NCBI GenBank assembly: GCA_029213075.1
Contig: JARGPO010000052.1
Location: 1-64,000, forward strand
Length of the DNA: 64,000 nucleotides
Reading direction: 5' to 3'
Origin: Legionellaceae bacterium
GTDB lineage: Bacteria > Pseudomonadota > Gammaproteobacteria > Legionellales > Legionellaceae
Position numbers and translations under genes: made by a program. Of the stretch, positions 27,812 through 37,431 are shown one piece after another (the first letter of the stretch is position 1; each line of letters opens with the position of its first letter). The notes under the pieces were generated by a model that ran no database searches, was not told the origin of the DNA, and saw only the letters and a list, made by a program, of their open reading frames with translations.

Positions 27812-30800
27812 TTAATTTTCGCTTTGTAATTTCTCATCATGATGGTCTAGTCTATGGTCCTTGGCTAAGTATGTGTACATTGCTGGAACAACAAAAAGTG
27901 TAAACCAAGTACCAATGAGTAATCCTGATGAAATTACTAAACCAATATTAAATCTACTTACAGCTCCAGCTCCACTTGCAATTAATAGTGGAAGAACTCC
28001 AAAAACCATAGCAGCTGTTGTCATGAGGATTGGTCTAAGACGTATTGATGCAGATTCTTCGACTGCTGATCTTCTATCTAGATTTTGTTCTCTTTGTAAT
28101 TGGTTTGCAAAATCAACAATCAAAATTCCATGTTTGCTGATTAAGCCAATTAGAGTGATTAAGCCAACTTGAGTATAAATATTGATACTTGCTGCCCCAA
28201 GATTTAGCGGAATTAAAGCACCGCAAATAGACATTGGAACACTAATTAGAATTATTAATGGGTCACGAAAGCTTTCATATTGGGCCGCAAGTATCAAGTA
28301 GATTACAATAATTGCCAAGAAAAAGGCCATTATTAGAGCGTCTCCTTCTTGCATAAATTGCCTGGACTGGCCTGAATAATCATAGGAAAATCCGTCTGGT
28401 ACTAATTTTTGCGCTTGTTCTTGGAGATATTCCAATCCTTCTCCAAGCGTATGTCCGGGGAGCATTATTCCTTGAATTGTAGCAGAATTTAATTGCTGAA
28501 AGTGGCTTTGATCATTTGGTTGGACTGTTTTTGAGAAGTTTATTACAGTGGAGAGTGGTACCATTGCATCATTCGATGCTCGTAAATAGATATTACCTAA
28601 TTGCTTAGCAACAAGACGATAGTTTCTATCTAGTTGAGGTATCACTTTATAACTCCTACCTTGCATTTCAAAGAAGTTAACATACGATCCAGATAGTGCG
28701 CTACTTAAACTAGTTCCAATTTCTTTCATATCTAAGCCTAAGTCAGCGGCTTTAGAACGATTGATGTTTATATCTATTTCCGGATGATTATATTTTAGAG
28801 TGTTATCTAAATACATAAATAAGCCACTTTTTTGCGCTTTCGCGACTATTTTATCGGTTACATCTAGGATGCTCTGAAAATCACTGGATGATTTAATTAC
28901 AAATTCAATTGGTGTTTGACCACCGCCTGGAAGCGACGGAGGTATTACAACATAAGATTTAAGGCCAACAACTTCATCTAGTTTATTTTGTAGCGGTTTT
29001 TGTAGTTTAAATTGAGTTTTAGACCTTTCACCCCAAGGTTTTAAGACTACGCCTGAGCTTGGTGTTTTCCGGTTAACTGTAAATGAGTGCTCTGATTCCG
29101 GAAAACTTCTGTATATTCCATCAAAGGCTTCGGTGTATCGTTCCACATAGTTTAGATTAGCAGACTGGGGTGACTTACTAAGTACAAAGAAAAATCCAGC
29201 GTCTTCTTCTGGAGCGGTTTCTTTGGCTGTGTGCGTATATAAATACGGAAGAATTAGGAGTACACATACAGAAAATATCAAAACTATATAACGAGTATCT
29301 AATACACTATGTAGGATTAATTTATATTTGTTTTTAAGTTTGTTAAAAAATTCATCCAGAAAAACCACAAATTTTTTGTCACCAACCGCGGGGGGTAATA
29401 TTTTAGAGCACATCATAGGTGAAAGGGTTAGGGCAATAACCCCAGAAATGATAACAGAACTTGCAAGGGTAAATGCGAATTCTTTAAATAATGATCCAGT
29501 TAACCCATCTAAAAATCCAATAGGAGCATAAACTGCTGCTAAGGTAATAGTCATTGCTATTATTGGTGTGCAAATTTCTCTGGCACCAATTAGTGATGCT
29601 TCAAGAGGGCTCTTACCAGATTCTATATGTCTATGAATATTTTCAACTACAACTATTGCATCATCGACAACAAGGCCAATGGCAAGGACAAAAGCCAGTA
29701 GGGTTAAGAGGTTTATAGAGTATCCTAAAAACATGATTAGCGTGCATACACCAATTAAAGATAATGGAATAGTCACGATTGGGATTAATACTGATCTGAG
29801 CGATCCTAAGAATAAATATATAACTAAGATAACGATAATAGCTGCTTCAATTATTGTTGTGAGGACCTCTTTTATAGATGCACGTATATAGTCGGTTGCA
29901 TCGTATACAATTGTCCCAACTAGTGAGGGTGGAAATTGTTGCTGCATTTTTGGAAATACGCTTCTAATACTTTTTATTACATTTAGAGGGTTAGCAGTTG
30001 GAGTTGGCGCTATTGCTATAAATACAGCTTTTTTACCATCAAATTTAACGGAGGTATCATAACTTTCCGAACCAAGCTCAACTTTTGCAATATCTTTTAA
30101 TCGGATAGTAGCTTGGTCTTTATTACGAACAATGAGGTTTTCGAACTCAATTTTTGTAGTCATGTTAGTTTTAGCATGAATATTAATTGATATGTATTCG
30201 CTTTTGGTACTTCCGGCAGCAGTTAGGTAGTTGTTTTTCGCGAGTACGTTTGATACATCTTCAGGGGTGGTGTGTGTTGCAGCCATTTTCACAGGGTCTA
30301 GAAATACTCGCATAGAATAAGTTTGACCGCCTAAAATATCTACCTCTGCTACCCCATCAACAGTCTGTAATTGCGGTTGGACAACTCTTAGCGCATAGTC
30401 TGTAATTTGTTGCGGGGTCATTTGGGTGCTATCTAGGCTTATGTAGATTAGTGCCGTTGATGTATCAGATTTCTTGACAATAATTGGTTCTTGAGAATCG
30501 GGTGGTAGTTTGTTTTTTGTCTCTTGTACTTTACTCATAACAGCTGTAAATGCCGTTTCAGGATCAAAGTTAAGTCCTACATATACATCAATAGTACTTC
30601 TACCGGAAATACTTGAAGATGTCATGTAGTCGATGCCTTCAGCACTAGCAATCGCCGCCTCAAGTGGGGTAGTTATAAATCCAGCTATTAAATTTGCATC
30701 AGCTCCTGGGTATGAGGTTGTTACCGTAATCACAGCGCTATCCATGCGAGGAAATTGGCGTACAGGTAGTTTATTGAGCGCATTTATTCCAAAAAATAGA

Positions 30801-30862
30801 ATTAATAAGCTCACAACAGAGGCCATAACAGGTCTCTTAATAAATAGATCAGTGAATTTCAT
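27812..30862 (-). CDS. RND-family efflux pump (HAE1 type)
   Basis: Proton-driven inner-membrane transporter of 1016 residues, likely exporting hydrophobic or amphiphilic drugs. The N-terminal FTDLFIKRPVMASVVSLLI, the GLVVDDAIVVVENIHRH motif (proton-relay aspartates in TM4), and two repeated halves each with six helices and a large periplasmic loop are visible. It follows its adaptor gene after a 4-base gap. No outer-membrane channel gene is present, so it probably uses a TolC encoded elsewhere. Substrate cannot be read from the sequence. Confidence 0.93.
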   Translation of the reverse strand: MKFTDLFIKRPVMASVVSLLILFFGINALNKLPVRQFPRMDSAVITVTTSYPGADANLIAGFITTPLEAAIASAEGIDYMTSSSISGRSTIDVYVGLNFDPETAFTAVMSKVQETKNKLPPDSQEPIIVKKSDTSTALIYISLDSTQMTPQQITDYALRVVQPQLQTVDGVAEVDILGGQTYSMRVFLDPVKMAATHTTPEDVSNVLAKNNYLTAAGSTKSEYISINIHAKTNMTTKIEFENLIVRNKDQATIRLKDIAKVELGSESYDTSVKFDGKKAVFIAIAPTPTANPLNVIKSIRSVFPKMQQQFPPSLVGTIVYDATDYIRASIKEVLTTIIEAAIIVILVIYLFLGSLRSVLIPIVTIPLSLIGVCTLIMFLGYSINLLTLLAFVLAIGLVVDDAIVVVENIHRHIESGKSPLEASLIGAREICTPIIAMTITLAAVYAPIGFLDGLTGSLFKEFAFTLASSVIISGVIALTLSPMMCSKILPPAVGDKKFVVFLDEFFNKLKNKYKLILHSVLDTRYIVLIFSVCVLLILPYLYTHTAKETAPEEDAGFFFVLSKSPQSANLNYVERYTEAFDGIYRSFPESEHSFTVNRKTPSSGVVLKPWGERSKTQFKLQKPLQNKLDEVVGLKSYVVIPPSLPGGGQTPIEFVIKSSSDFQSILDVTDKIVAKAQKSGLFMYLDNTLKYNHPEIDININRSKAADLGLDMKEIGTSLSSALSGSYVNFFEMQGRSYKVIPQLDRNYRLVAKQLGNIYLRASNDAMVPLSTVINFSKTVQPNDQSHFQQLNSATIQGIMLPGHTLGEGLEYLQEQAQKLVPDGFSYDYSGQSRQFMQEGDALIMAFFLAIIVIYLILAAQYESFRDPLIILISVPMSICGALIPLNLGAASINIYTQVGLITLIGLISKHGILIVDFANQLQREQNLDRRSAVEESASIRLRPILMTTAAMVFGVLPLLIASGAGAVSRFNIGLVISSGLLIGTWFTLFVVPAMYTYLAKDHRLDHHDEKLQSEN

Positions 30863-30866
30863 GTTT

Positions 30867-32129
30867 TTATTGTCCTAGCTGCTCAATGTTTTTTACATCC
30901 GGTAGTTGTACGGAATTGTTTATTACTACTCTGGTCCCGTCTTGCAGCTTTAATTCTCCAGAGGATACTATTTCTTGGTTAGCAGTTAGCCCTTTTTCAA
31001 TAACAGTATAGTTACCTTGTTCTTCACCAGTTGTTACAAAGACTCTTTTTACAGTTAGGATATCTTTGCCATCTTTGTCTTTTTCGCCATTTTTATCTTT
31101 TTCAATTATAAAAACTGAGTCACCAAATTTTGTATAAGAAATTGCTGTTCTTGGAACAACGATAATATTTCTAATTGGTGATTGATTGATGTTGATATCA
31201 GCAAACATACCAGGTAAAAATTTAAATTTAGTTACTTTATTTTGTTGGTTAAGTTTATGATTACAGATAACAATATCTCTACCTAGACGTTGACTCTTTT
31301 TAAGATCAATTAAATTTGATTTGCTAGGGTATTTAAGTTCATTACTGGGGCAATTATTTAAAGAGGCTTGAATTTCGACAGTATGGGTGTTTGCATCAGA
31401 TTTTGAATTTATAGCGGATATTTTACCTTTGAATAAAAAGTTTGGATTTTGTTCGACAGAAAAGGTTATGGTTTGGTTGACGTGGATTGTGCCAACTAAC
31501 TGCTCTGGCAGATAAAATTTCAGATAAATAGGATCTAAAGCTTGAAGAGATACAATTGTTGCCTCTCCTGGTTTTACATATTGTCCTAAGTTTACTTGTC
31601 TAATCCCAAGTCTGCCGGAAAATGGAGCAATAATATGTTTTTGGTTGATAGATGCTTGAGCCTTTTCGACATTAGCCTCAGCTTCTAATAACTTGGCTTT
31701 TGCTTGATCAACACTCGAAGATGGGGTGGCACTGTGCTTAAATAGATCTTCTTGACGATGGTGCTCGGCAATTTGTAGGGCCAGTTCCGCCTGGTTAAAT
31801 TTTAATTCAGCCTGCTCTACTGAGTCGTCAATATCTACTAACGGCGCACCTTTTTCTACAATTTGTCCTGATTTAAAATGAATTTTGGTTATGTTGCCTG
31901 CTGTTTGTGAGTTGATATCTACGCCGCTAATGGCTGAAAAGTATCCGACAGCTGAAATAGAAGGGTACCAACTAGTGTTCTTAGTTTTAACAGATGAGAC
32001 TGTTACTGCTGGAGGAACATAGTGAGAAAACAAATACTGAATTAATATTTTTTTAAATATATTAAAACCAATAATTCCACCAAATATAATAGCCAGAACT
32101 ATTAGCATTATTTTCATACGTTTGTTCAT
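30867..32129 (-). CDS. RND periplasmic adaptor (membrane fusion protein)
   Basis: Links the pump to an outer-membrane channel. One N-terminal membrane segment (about 5-33), a lipoyl-type half (INSQTAGNITKIHFKSGQIVEKGAPLVDID), a helical hairpin, the second lipoyl half (IIAPFSGRLGIRQVNLGQYV), then beta-barrel and membrane-proximal domains. At 420 residues it is longer than usual because of two polar inserts: one near 260-300 with a Cys pair (NNCPSN...VICNH), and a short Lys/Asp-rich repeat EKDKNGEKDKDGKD near 340-355. Confidence 0.9.
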   Translation of the reverse strand: MNKRMKIMLIVLAIIFGGIIGFNIFKKILIQYLFSHYVPPAVTVSSVKTKNTSWYPSISAVGYFSAISGVDINSQTAGNITKIHFKSGQIVEKGAPLVDIDDSVEQAELKFNQAELALQIAEHHRQEDLFKHSATPSSSVDQAKAKLLEAEANVEKAQASINQKHIIAPFSGRLGIRQVNLGQYVKPGEATIVSLQALDPIYLKFYLPEQLVGTIHVNQTITFSVEQNPNFLFKGKISAINSKSDANTHTVEIQASLNNCPSNELKYPSKSNLIDLKKSQRLGRDIVICNHKLNQQNKVTKFKFLPGMFADININQSPIRNIIVVPRTAISYTKFGDSVFIIEKDKNGEKDKDGKDILTVKRVFVTTGEEQGNYTVIEKGLTANQEIVSSGELKLQDGTRVVINNSVQLPDVKNIEQLGQ

Positions 32130-32162
32130 TAAATTCCCAGTGTCTATTTTTTATATCGACAT

Positions 32163-32191
32163 ATTGTATTGGTAGTTGCACAAACTATCAA
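32163..32191 (-). promoter_or_regulatory. Likely promoter of the RND operon
   Basis: On the minus strand TTGATA (32191-32186), a 17-base spacer and TACAAT (32168-32163), about 34 bases upstream of the adaptor start at 32129. It lies back to back with the forward promoter at 32227-32254. No regulator gene is adjacent. Confidence 0.5.
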
Positions 32192-32226
32192 TGAAATTCA
32201 TTTTGTTTTGAGAATAGAAAAACACA

Positions 32227-32254
32227 TTGACTAAATTAAAGACCATGGTATGAT
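32227..32254 (+). promoter_or_regulatory. Strong-looking sigma70 promoter for the secreted protein gene
   Basis: TTGACT at 32227-32232 and TATGAT at 32249-32254 with a 16-base spacer, 30 bases before the ATG at 32285. One of the clearest promoters in the window. Confidence 0.65.
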
Positions 32255-32284
32255 CGGATTCATCTTTTATTTTAGGATTTTCAT

Positions 32285-32701
32285 ATGCGATTTAAATTAT
32301 TTATATTGTTAACCTTGCTGTGTGGACTTTCATTTGCAGATGGAAATAAGCATACATACCCTGAACCATCTACGGTAAAAACCACTCAAAATCAAGCAGC
32401 AGACCTAAAGTACCCAGGATATTGTGAAATTGAAATCGTTAATAATAGTTTTACAAATGTTAAAGTAAGTGGTTATTTTGATGATGGTGAGAGACTAAGT
32501 ACCTTCAGAGTATACGCTCACGAATATCCTCATTACATATCTTTATATTACTATGGTTATTGTCACTACGGAATGGACCTACGAATTAAGACATTTTCTG
32601 GATATACTATATACTCAGGATACACTGAAAGAAATCAGACTATTTATATAACCCCATATTTGATGGCAAACGAGCCTAAATATGAAATTAAAGCGAAGTA
32701 A
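32285..32701 (+). CDS. Small secreted protein of unknown function
   Basis: A 138-residue protein with a clear signal peptide (FKLFILLTLLCGLSFA, cleavage near residue 19). The mature part is rich in Tyr with repeated aromatic pairs (PHYISLYYYGYCHYGMD) and two conserved-looking cysteines (YPGYCEIEIVNN and GYCHYG), suggesting a small beta-sandwich stabilised by a disulfide. From memory, similar proteins occur in Legionella; the function is not known to me. It has its own promoter and TTTAGGA upstream. Confidence 0.78.
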   Translation: MRFKLFILLTLLCGLSFADGNKHTYPEPSTVKTTQNQAADLKYPGYCEIEIVNNSFTNVKVSGYFDDGERLSTFRVYAHEYPHYISLYYYGYCHYGMDLRIKTFSGYTIYSGYTERNQTIYITPYLMANEPKYEIKAK

Positions 32702-32752
32702 TTTGACGAATCACTAGGTTGTTGTGTTAATCTTGTGGTGGAGGGTAAAATT

Positions 32753-33067
32753 ATGCTTAAAAAAATCAAATTAAGTTTGTTTGTTGTACTGATTTTGTCA
32801 GTTACAGCATGTGGTTCTTCTGTAATGAGAGAAAGCACGGGTGAGTTTATTGACAGCGCGGCTGTAACTACTAAAGTTAAAGCTAAACTTGTTGATTCAT
32901 TAGGAACACAAGCCTTTGCAATTAAAGTTAAAACGTATAAAGAGTCTGTGCAATTGAGTGGTTTTGTTGATTCAAACCTCTTAAAAAAACAAGCAGGGAT
33001 TATTGCTGGGAATATAACCGGTGTTTCTAAGGTTAAAAACGACATAATAGTAAAATCAAGGACGTAA
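32753..33067 (+). CDS. BON-domain lipoprotein
   Basis: A lipoprotein signal peptide ends VLILSVTAC, so C20 is lipidated. The rest is a single BON domain (AVTTKVKAKLVDSLGTQAFAIKVKTYKESVQLSGFVDS...VSKVKNDIIVKS), a fold thought to bind membranes in the periplasm (compare OsmY and DolP). It is half of the two-BON DolP arrangement. The ATG at 32753 has GGTGGAGGG upstream. glyA starts four bases after its stop. Confidence 0.88.
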   Translation: MLKKIKLSLFVVLILSVTACGSSVMRESTGEFIDSAAVTTKVKAKLVDSLGTQAFAIKVKTYKESVQLSGFVDSNLLKKQAGIIAGNITGVSKVKNDIIVKSRT

Positions 33068-33070
33068 TTA

Positions 33071-34336
33071 ATGCTAGATAATAACACTACTATTGCAGAA
33101 TTTGATGATGTTTTATGGAAGTCTATTTTGGATGAGCGCATACGCCAAGAGGATAGTATAGAACTTATTGCATCTGAAAATTATGCAAGTCAAAGAGTAA
33201 TGCAAGCGCAAGGTTCAGTTTTAACCAACAAATACGCTGAAGGTTATCCTGGTAAGCGTTACTATGGTGGTTGTGAATATGTTGATATTGCTGAAAGCTT
33301 AGCTATTGAAAGGGCTAAAAAGCTTTTTAAAGCTGATTATGTAAATGTGCAACCGCATTCAGGTTCACAAGCAAATGCAGCAGCAATGCTTGCACTTCTT
33401 GACCCAGGCGATTTAATTTTAGGTATGGCTCTACCGCATGGTGGGCATCTAACTCATGGTTCATCTGTTAGTTTCTCTGGTTTGATATATAAATCAATAC
33501 AATATGGTCTAAATCCTGATACAGGGTTAATTGATTATGATGCTATGGAAGATTTAGCTCTTACTCATAAACCAAAATTAATTATTGCTGGTTTTTCTGC
33601 ATATTCTCAAAATGTTGATTGGAAAAGATTTAGAGAGGTTGCGGATAAAGTAGGTGCGTATTTGCTTGCTGATATGGCACATGTTGCAGGGTTGGTTGCA
33701 GCTGGTCTTTGTCCATCTCCTATTCCTTACGCTGACGTAGTAACGACAACTACCCACAAAACACTTCGTGGACCACGTGGTGGTATGATTTTAGCTAGAG
33801 CCAATGAAGAAATTGAAAAAAAATTAAATAAGGCTGTTTTTCCTGGTTCCCAAGGCGGCCCGTTGATGCATGTTATTGCCGCAAAAGCCGTAGCATTTTT
33901 AGAAGCATTGCAGCCTGATTTTATTGACTATCAAAAGCAAGTTTTGCTTAACGCCAAAGAAATGGCAAATGAGTTAATGGCACGTGGCTATAAAATTGTA
34001 TCTGGTGGTACTGAAAATCATTTAATGCTTGTGGATTTAATAGATAAAGGATTAACAGGCAAAGAGGCGGATGCAGCTCTTGGTTTGGCTAATATTACGG
34101 TTAATAAAAATAGTGTTCCAAATGATCCTAAATCACCATTTGTAACTAGTGGTTTGCGTCTTGGCACGCCGGCTATTACAACTAGAGGATTTAAAGTTAA
34201 GGAAATAAAATTGTTAGCTAATTGGATAGCGGATGTACTAGATTCTCCTCAAAATGCAGATATTATCCAGAGTGTACGGGATAAAGTTTTACAACTATGT
34301 TCTGAGTTTCCGGTGTATCATCATAAAGAATCATAA
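33071..34336 (+). CDS. glyA: Serine hydroxymethyltransferase
   Basis: PLP enzyme converting serine and tetrahydrofolate to glycine and 5,10-methylene-THF, the main source of one-carbon units. Motifs: [11 protein letters not shown], the glycine-rich [29 protein letters not shown], and the PLP lysine in [16 protein letters not shown]. The C-terminal [16 protein letters not shown] is typical. It has 421 residues. It leads the forward run glyA-nrdR-nusB-pgpA. Confidence 0.97.
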   Translation: MLDNNTTIAEFDDVLWKSILDERIRQEDSIELIASENYASQRVMQAQGSVLTNKYAEGYPGKRYYGGCEYVDIAESLAIERAKKLFKADYVNVQPHSGSQANAAAMLALLDPGDLILGMALPHGGHLTHGSSVSFSGLIYKSIQYGLNPDTGLIDYDAMEDLALTHKPKLIIAGFSAYSQNVDWKRFREVADKVGAYLLADMAHVAGLVAAGLCPSPIPYADVVTTTTHKTLRGPRGGMILARANEEIEKKLNKAVFPGSQGGPLMHVIAAKAVAFLEALQPDFIDYQKQVLLNAKEMANELMARGYKIVSGGTENHLMLVDLIDKGLTGKEADAALGLANITVNKNSVPNDPKSPFVTSGLRLGTPAITTRGFKVKEIKLLANWIADVLDSPQNADIIQSVRDKVLQLCSEFPVYHHKES

Positions 34337-34338
34337 AT

Positions 34339-34794
34339 ATGTATTGTCCATTTTGTCATGCTAATGATACAAAAGTAATAGATTCACGCTTGGTTGCTGA
34401 AGGTGCACAAGTTCGAAGACGAAGACAATGTCTACTTTGTCATGAACGCTTTACAACTTTTGAGTCAGCCGAACTAATTATGCCAATGATCATTAAGCGT
34501 GATGGTAGTAGAGAGTTATTTTGTATTGAAAATATGCGTGCTGGCATGTTAAGAGCTTTAGAAAAACGTCCTGTTGGTGCGGATGCGCTTGAAGATTCTA
34601 TTGTTATTATTATGCAAAAGATTAGACGTAGTGGTGAGAGAGAAATTTTGTCTCGCCAGATTGGAGAGTGGGTGATGGAGCAACTGTACAAATTAGATAG
34701 GGTTGCCTATGTACGGTTTGCCTCTGTTTATAAAAGATTTGAAGATGTTTCTGAGTTTACCCAGGCTATCGATCAAATAAACGATGATGTATGA
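34339..34794 (+). CDS. nrdR: Transcriptional repressor NrdR
   Basis: Represses ribonucleotide reductase genes in response to ATP/dATP. A zinc ribbon with CPFC and CLLC cysteine pairs at the N-terminus ([35 protein letters not shown]) precedes the ATP-cone domain. It has 151 residues, the standard length. Its TGA overlaps the ATG of nusB (ATGA). Confidence 0.96.
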   Translation: MYCPFCHANDTKVIDSRLVAEGAQVRRRRQCLLCHERFTTFESAELIMPMIIKRDGSRELFCIENMRAGMLRALEKRPVGADALEDSIVIIMQKIRRSGEREILSRQIGEWVMEQLYKLDRVAYVRFASVYKRFEDVSEFTQAIDQINDDV

Positions 34795-35279
34795 AGGTTA
34801 ATGTGAGTAATCAAACAATTGGTGGGAAAAGAAAGGCAAGAAAACTTGCTTTGCAATCGTTATATCAATGGCTAATGTCAAAAGAAGACATACCAGAGAT
34901 TGAGGCTCAGTTTCATGCCATTAATAATATGGCAAAAGTAGATACTGAATATTACAAACGTATTTTATATGGTGTACCAAAGCGATTATCAGAATTAGAG
35001 GAAGCATTTACTCCATTTCTAGATAGAACAATTGATTCATTAAATCCGGTAGAATTAACAATTTTGCGTATTTCTACCTTTGAATTGTTTGAATGTCTTG
35101 AAATACCGTATAAAGTTATTTTAGATGAGTCTGTATCACTAGCAAAAGAGTTTGGCTCTCAAGATGGACATAGATATGTGAACGGAGTTTTGCATAATTT
35201 ATCTGAAAAAGTTAGGGTAGACGAAATATCAATAACTAGGAAAGAAAATGCTGGGAGCTCTAAAAAAACAAGCGAGTAA
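34791..35279 (+). CDS. nusB: Transcription antitermination protein NusB
   Basis: All-helical factor that binds boxA RNA with S10 during rRNA antitermination. The N-terminal [27 protein letters not shown] and the C-terminal [23 protein letters not shown] are family hallmarks. It has 162 residues. The first ATG overlaps nrdR; GTG at 34803 is an alternative. The end overlaps pgpA by 32 bases. thiL, which usually separates nusB and pgpA, is missing. Confidence 0.95.
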   Translation: MKVNVSNQTIGGKRKARKLALQSLYQWLMSKEDIPEIEAQFHAINNMAKVDTEYYKRILYGVPKRLSELEEAFTPFLDRTIDSLNPVELTILRISTFELFECLEIPYKVILDESVSLAKEFGSQDGHRYVNGVLHNLSEKVRVDEISITRKENAGSSKKTSE

Positions 35280-35805
35280 ATGGCGTAATTTTAAAACTCC
35301 AAAATTATCAAAAACTATCAATCCAGATAAAGTAGAGCAGGGTTTAAAAAAAGTCTGGACTAGTCCAGATTACTTTATAGCGTTTGGCTTTGGATCAGGT
35401 TTGGCTCGCACAGCTCCAGGTACATTTGGAACGCTTGCAGCCATTCCTATCTACTTATTAATTAATAACTTTCCCCCCTTAATATATTTAGCAATAACCG
35501 TCATATTTTTTATATTTGGCGTATATATCTCGAATAAAGTTTCTATAGAATTAGGCGTTCAAGACTATAAAGGAATTGTTTGGGATGAAATTGTTGGTTA
35601 TTTATTTGTAATGTTTTTGGCTCCAACAGGGGTTTTATGGATGTTGCTTGGATTTTTGCTGTTTCGGTTGTTTGACATATGGAAGCCAGAACCAATTGGA
35701 TGGATTGATAGACGAGTTAAGGGCGGTTTTGGTATTATGCTTGATGATTTTGTTGCAGCGATTTTTGCCTGGATATTGTTGCAACTAATTGTATGGATAT
35801 TCTGA
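35248..35805 (+). CDS. pgpA: Phosphatidylglycerophosphatase A
   Basis: Membrane phosphatase making phosphatidylglycerol from its phosphate. Family motifs FGFGSGLARTAPGTFGTLAAIP, VWDEIVGYLFVM, FRLFDIWKPEPIGWIDRRVKGGFGIMLDDFVA and three or four membrane helices are visible. It has 185 residues with a 40-residue charged N-terminal extension encoded over the nusB end. The start at 35248 may be too early, but no better ATG with a ribosome site lies before the core. Confidence 0.92.
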   Translation: MLGALKKQASKWRNFKTPKLSKTINPDKVEQGLKKVWTSPDYFIAFGFGSGLARTAPGTFGTLAAIPIYLLINNFPPLIYLAITVIFFIFGVYISNKVSIELGVQDYKGIVWDEIVGYLFVMFLAPTGVLWMLLGFLLFRLFDIWKPEPIGWIDRRVKGGFGIMLDDFVAAIFAWILLQLIVWIF

Positions 35806-35806
35806 T

Positions 35807-36880
35807 ATGACAAAGTCACATAAAGAGCTCATTAGTATTTGTCTAACTGTACTTATTGTTGCCATGGCAATACTAATAATTCATCGCTTTATACCATCTT
35901 TAGTATGGGCATCTATTATAACAATTGCAACATATCCACTATATCAACGCTGGCGAGTTATGTTTGGTAGCTGGCACAATCTATCTTCTTTTTTATTTAC
36001 TTTTGTTTTAGTTTTTATATTGTTAGTTCCTTTGAGCTGGTTTATTAGTGTTTTAATTAAAGAATTTCACTTATTTATAACATATGTGCATCATATAAAT
36101 AGCACAGGTGGTCAAGCACCTTCGTTTTTGCAGGAATTACCAATGATTGGCCAGGAAGCTGTTATATATTGGGATCAACATATTGGGCAGCCTGGAAATG
36201 TAAAAGATTTTATCTCGAGTACTCATCTACCGTTAACTCCAACTAGTAATTACATTAAAATTGTTGGAGGCAGTCTTGTGACTCGCAGCGTTCAACTTGG
36301 ATTTACTATCTTAAGTTTATTCTTTTTATATAGGGATGGAGATAGTTTATTTATACAGATTAATAAGATTGGGGAGCACTGTCTGGGGGCAAGGTGGTTT
36401 AGATATGCAAATAAATTACCAGCAGCACTTCGTGCAACAGTAAACGGTACAATAGTTGTTGGAGTAGGGGTAGGGGTCTTAATGGGCATCTGTTATGGCC
36501 TAATCGGTGTTCCAGCACCAACTCTTATGGGCTTTGTTACAGCCTTTGCTGCGATGATTCCTTTCGTCGTACCCATTGCATTTGGAATAGTTGCCCTCAT
36601 ATTAGTAATTAAGGGCAGCATGATGGCGGCAATAATCGTAGTTATAACCGGTACGATTGTCATGTTTATTGCTGATCATTTTATTAAACCAGTTTTAATA
36701 GGTGGCGCGATAAAACTACCATTTTTAGCTGTATTGTTTGGTATTCTTGGTGGTGTAGAAACACTAGGATTGTTAGGCTTATTTGTTGGACCGATTATCA
36801 TGGTTTTATTTGTTACTCTTTGGAGTGAGTCTCAAGATCCAAGTTTAACCATAGATAGTTTGGTACCTGAAAAGGAGTAG
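35807..36880 (+). CDS. AI-2E/PerM-family membrane transporter
   Basis: Inner-membrane protein of the AI-2E transporter (UPF0118/PerM) family, about eight helices, 357 residues. The conserved central and C-terminal helices ([65 protein letters not shown]) are clear. The substrate is unknown; members include quorum-signal exporters and Na+/H+ antiporters. I chose the ATG at 35807, just after the pgpA stop. hslV begins three bases after its end. Confidence 0.88.
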   Translation: MTKSHKELISICLTVLIVAMAILIIHRFIPSLVWASIITIATYPLYQRWRVMFGSWHNLSSFLFTFVLVFILLVPLSWFISVLIKEFHLFITYVHHINSTGGQAPSFLQELPMIGQEAVIYWDQHIGQPGNVKDFISSTHLPLTPTSNYIKIVGGSLVTRSVQLGFTILSLFFLYRDGDSLFIQINKIGEHCLGARWFRYANKLPAALRATVNGTIVVGVGVGVLMGICYGLIGVPAPTLMGFVTAFAAMIPFVVPIAFGIVALILVIKGSMMAAIIVVITGTIVMFIADHFIKPVLIGGAIKLPFLAVLFGILGGVETLGLLGLFVGPIIMVLFVTLWSESQDPSLTIDSLVPEKE

Positions 36881-36882
36881 AT

Positions 36883-37431
36883 GTGGAGCAAATACGTGGT
36901 ACAACTATTTTGTCCGTAAGACGCGGCAAAAAAGTAGTGATTGGTGGTGACGGGCAAGCGACTCAGGGCAACACTGTCATGAAAAGTAATGTTCGTAAAG
37001 TCAGAAGATTATACAAAGACAAAGTAATAGCAGGCTTTGCTGGTGGTACGGCGGATGCTTTTACTTTATTTGAACGATTTGAAACAAAGCTTGAATTGTA
37101 TCAAGGTCATTTATTAAGATCTGCAGTTGAGCTCGCTAAAGATTGGCGAACAGACAGAATGCTTAGACGATTGGAGGCTTTGCTTGTTGTGGCTGATAAG
37201 CAGACTTCTTTAATAATCACCGGAAATGGTGATGTTATTGAGCCTGAAAATGGCTTAATGGCTATTGGTTCTGGTGGTCCATACGCGCAATCTGCAGCTA
37301 TGGCATTATTGGATAATACCAAACTAGGTGCTGAAGCTATCGTTCGTAAAAGTCTGAGTATAGCCGGTGATATTTGTGTATACACAAATCATAATTTAAC
37401 TATTGAAGAATTGGATAATGAAAGTGAATGA
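36883..37431 (+). CDS. hslV: ATP-dependent protease subunit HslV
   Basis: Peptidase half of the HslUV (ClpYQ) proteasome-like complex. The nucleophile is a threonine exposed at the mature N-terminus; here it is T7, after a six-residue leader MEQIRG, in [22 protein letters not shown] and [14 protein letters not shown] are conserved. The start is GTG at 36883, with AAAGGAG a few bases upstream. It overlaps hslU. The leader means processing at Gly-Thr is needed, unlike E. coli HslV, where only Met is removed. Confidence 0.96.
   Translation: MEQIRGTTILSVRRGKKVVIGGDGQATQGNTVMKSNVRKVRRLYKDKVIAGFAGGTADAFTLFERFETKLELYQGHLLRSAVELAKDWRTDRMLRRLEALLVVADKQTSLIITGNGDVIEPENGLMAIGSGGPYAQSAAMALLDNTKLGAEAIVRKSLSIAGDICVYTNHNLTIEELDNESE

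Noticed and set aside
35598-35819. Minus-strand frame over pgpA
   Set aside because: Antisense to a conserved enzyme with intact motifs; composition is that of a mirrored membrane protein.
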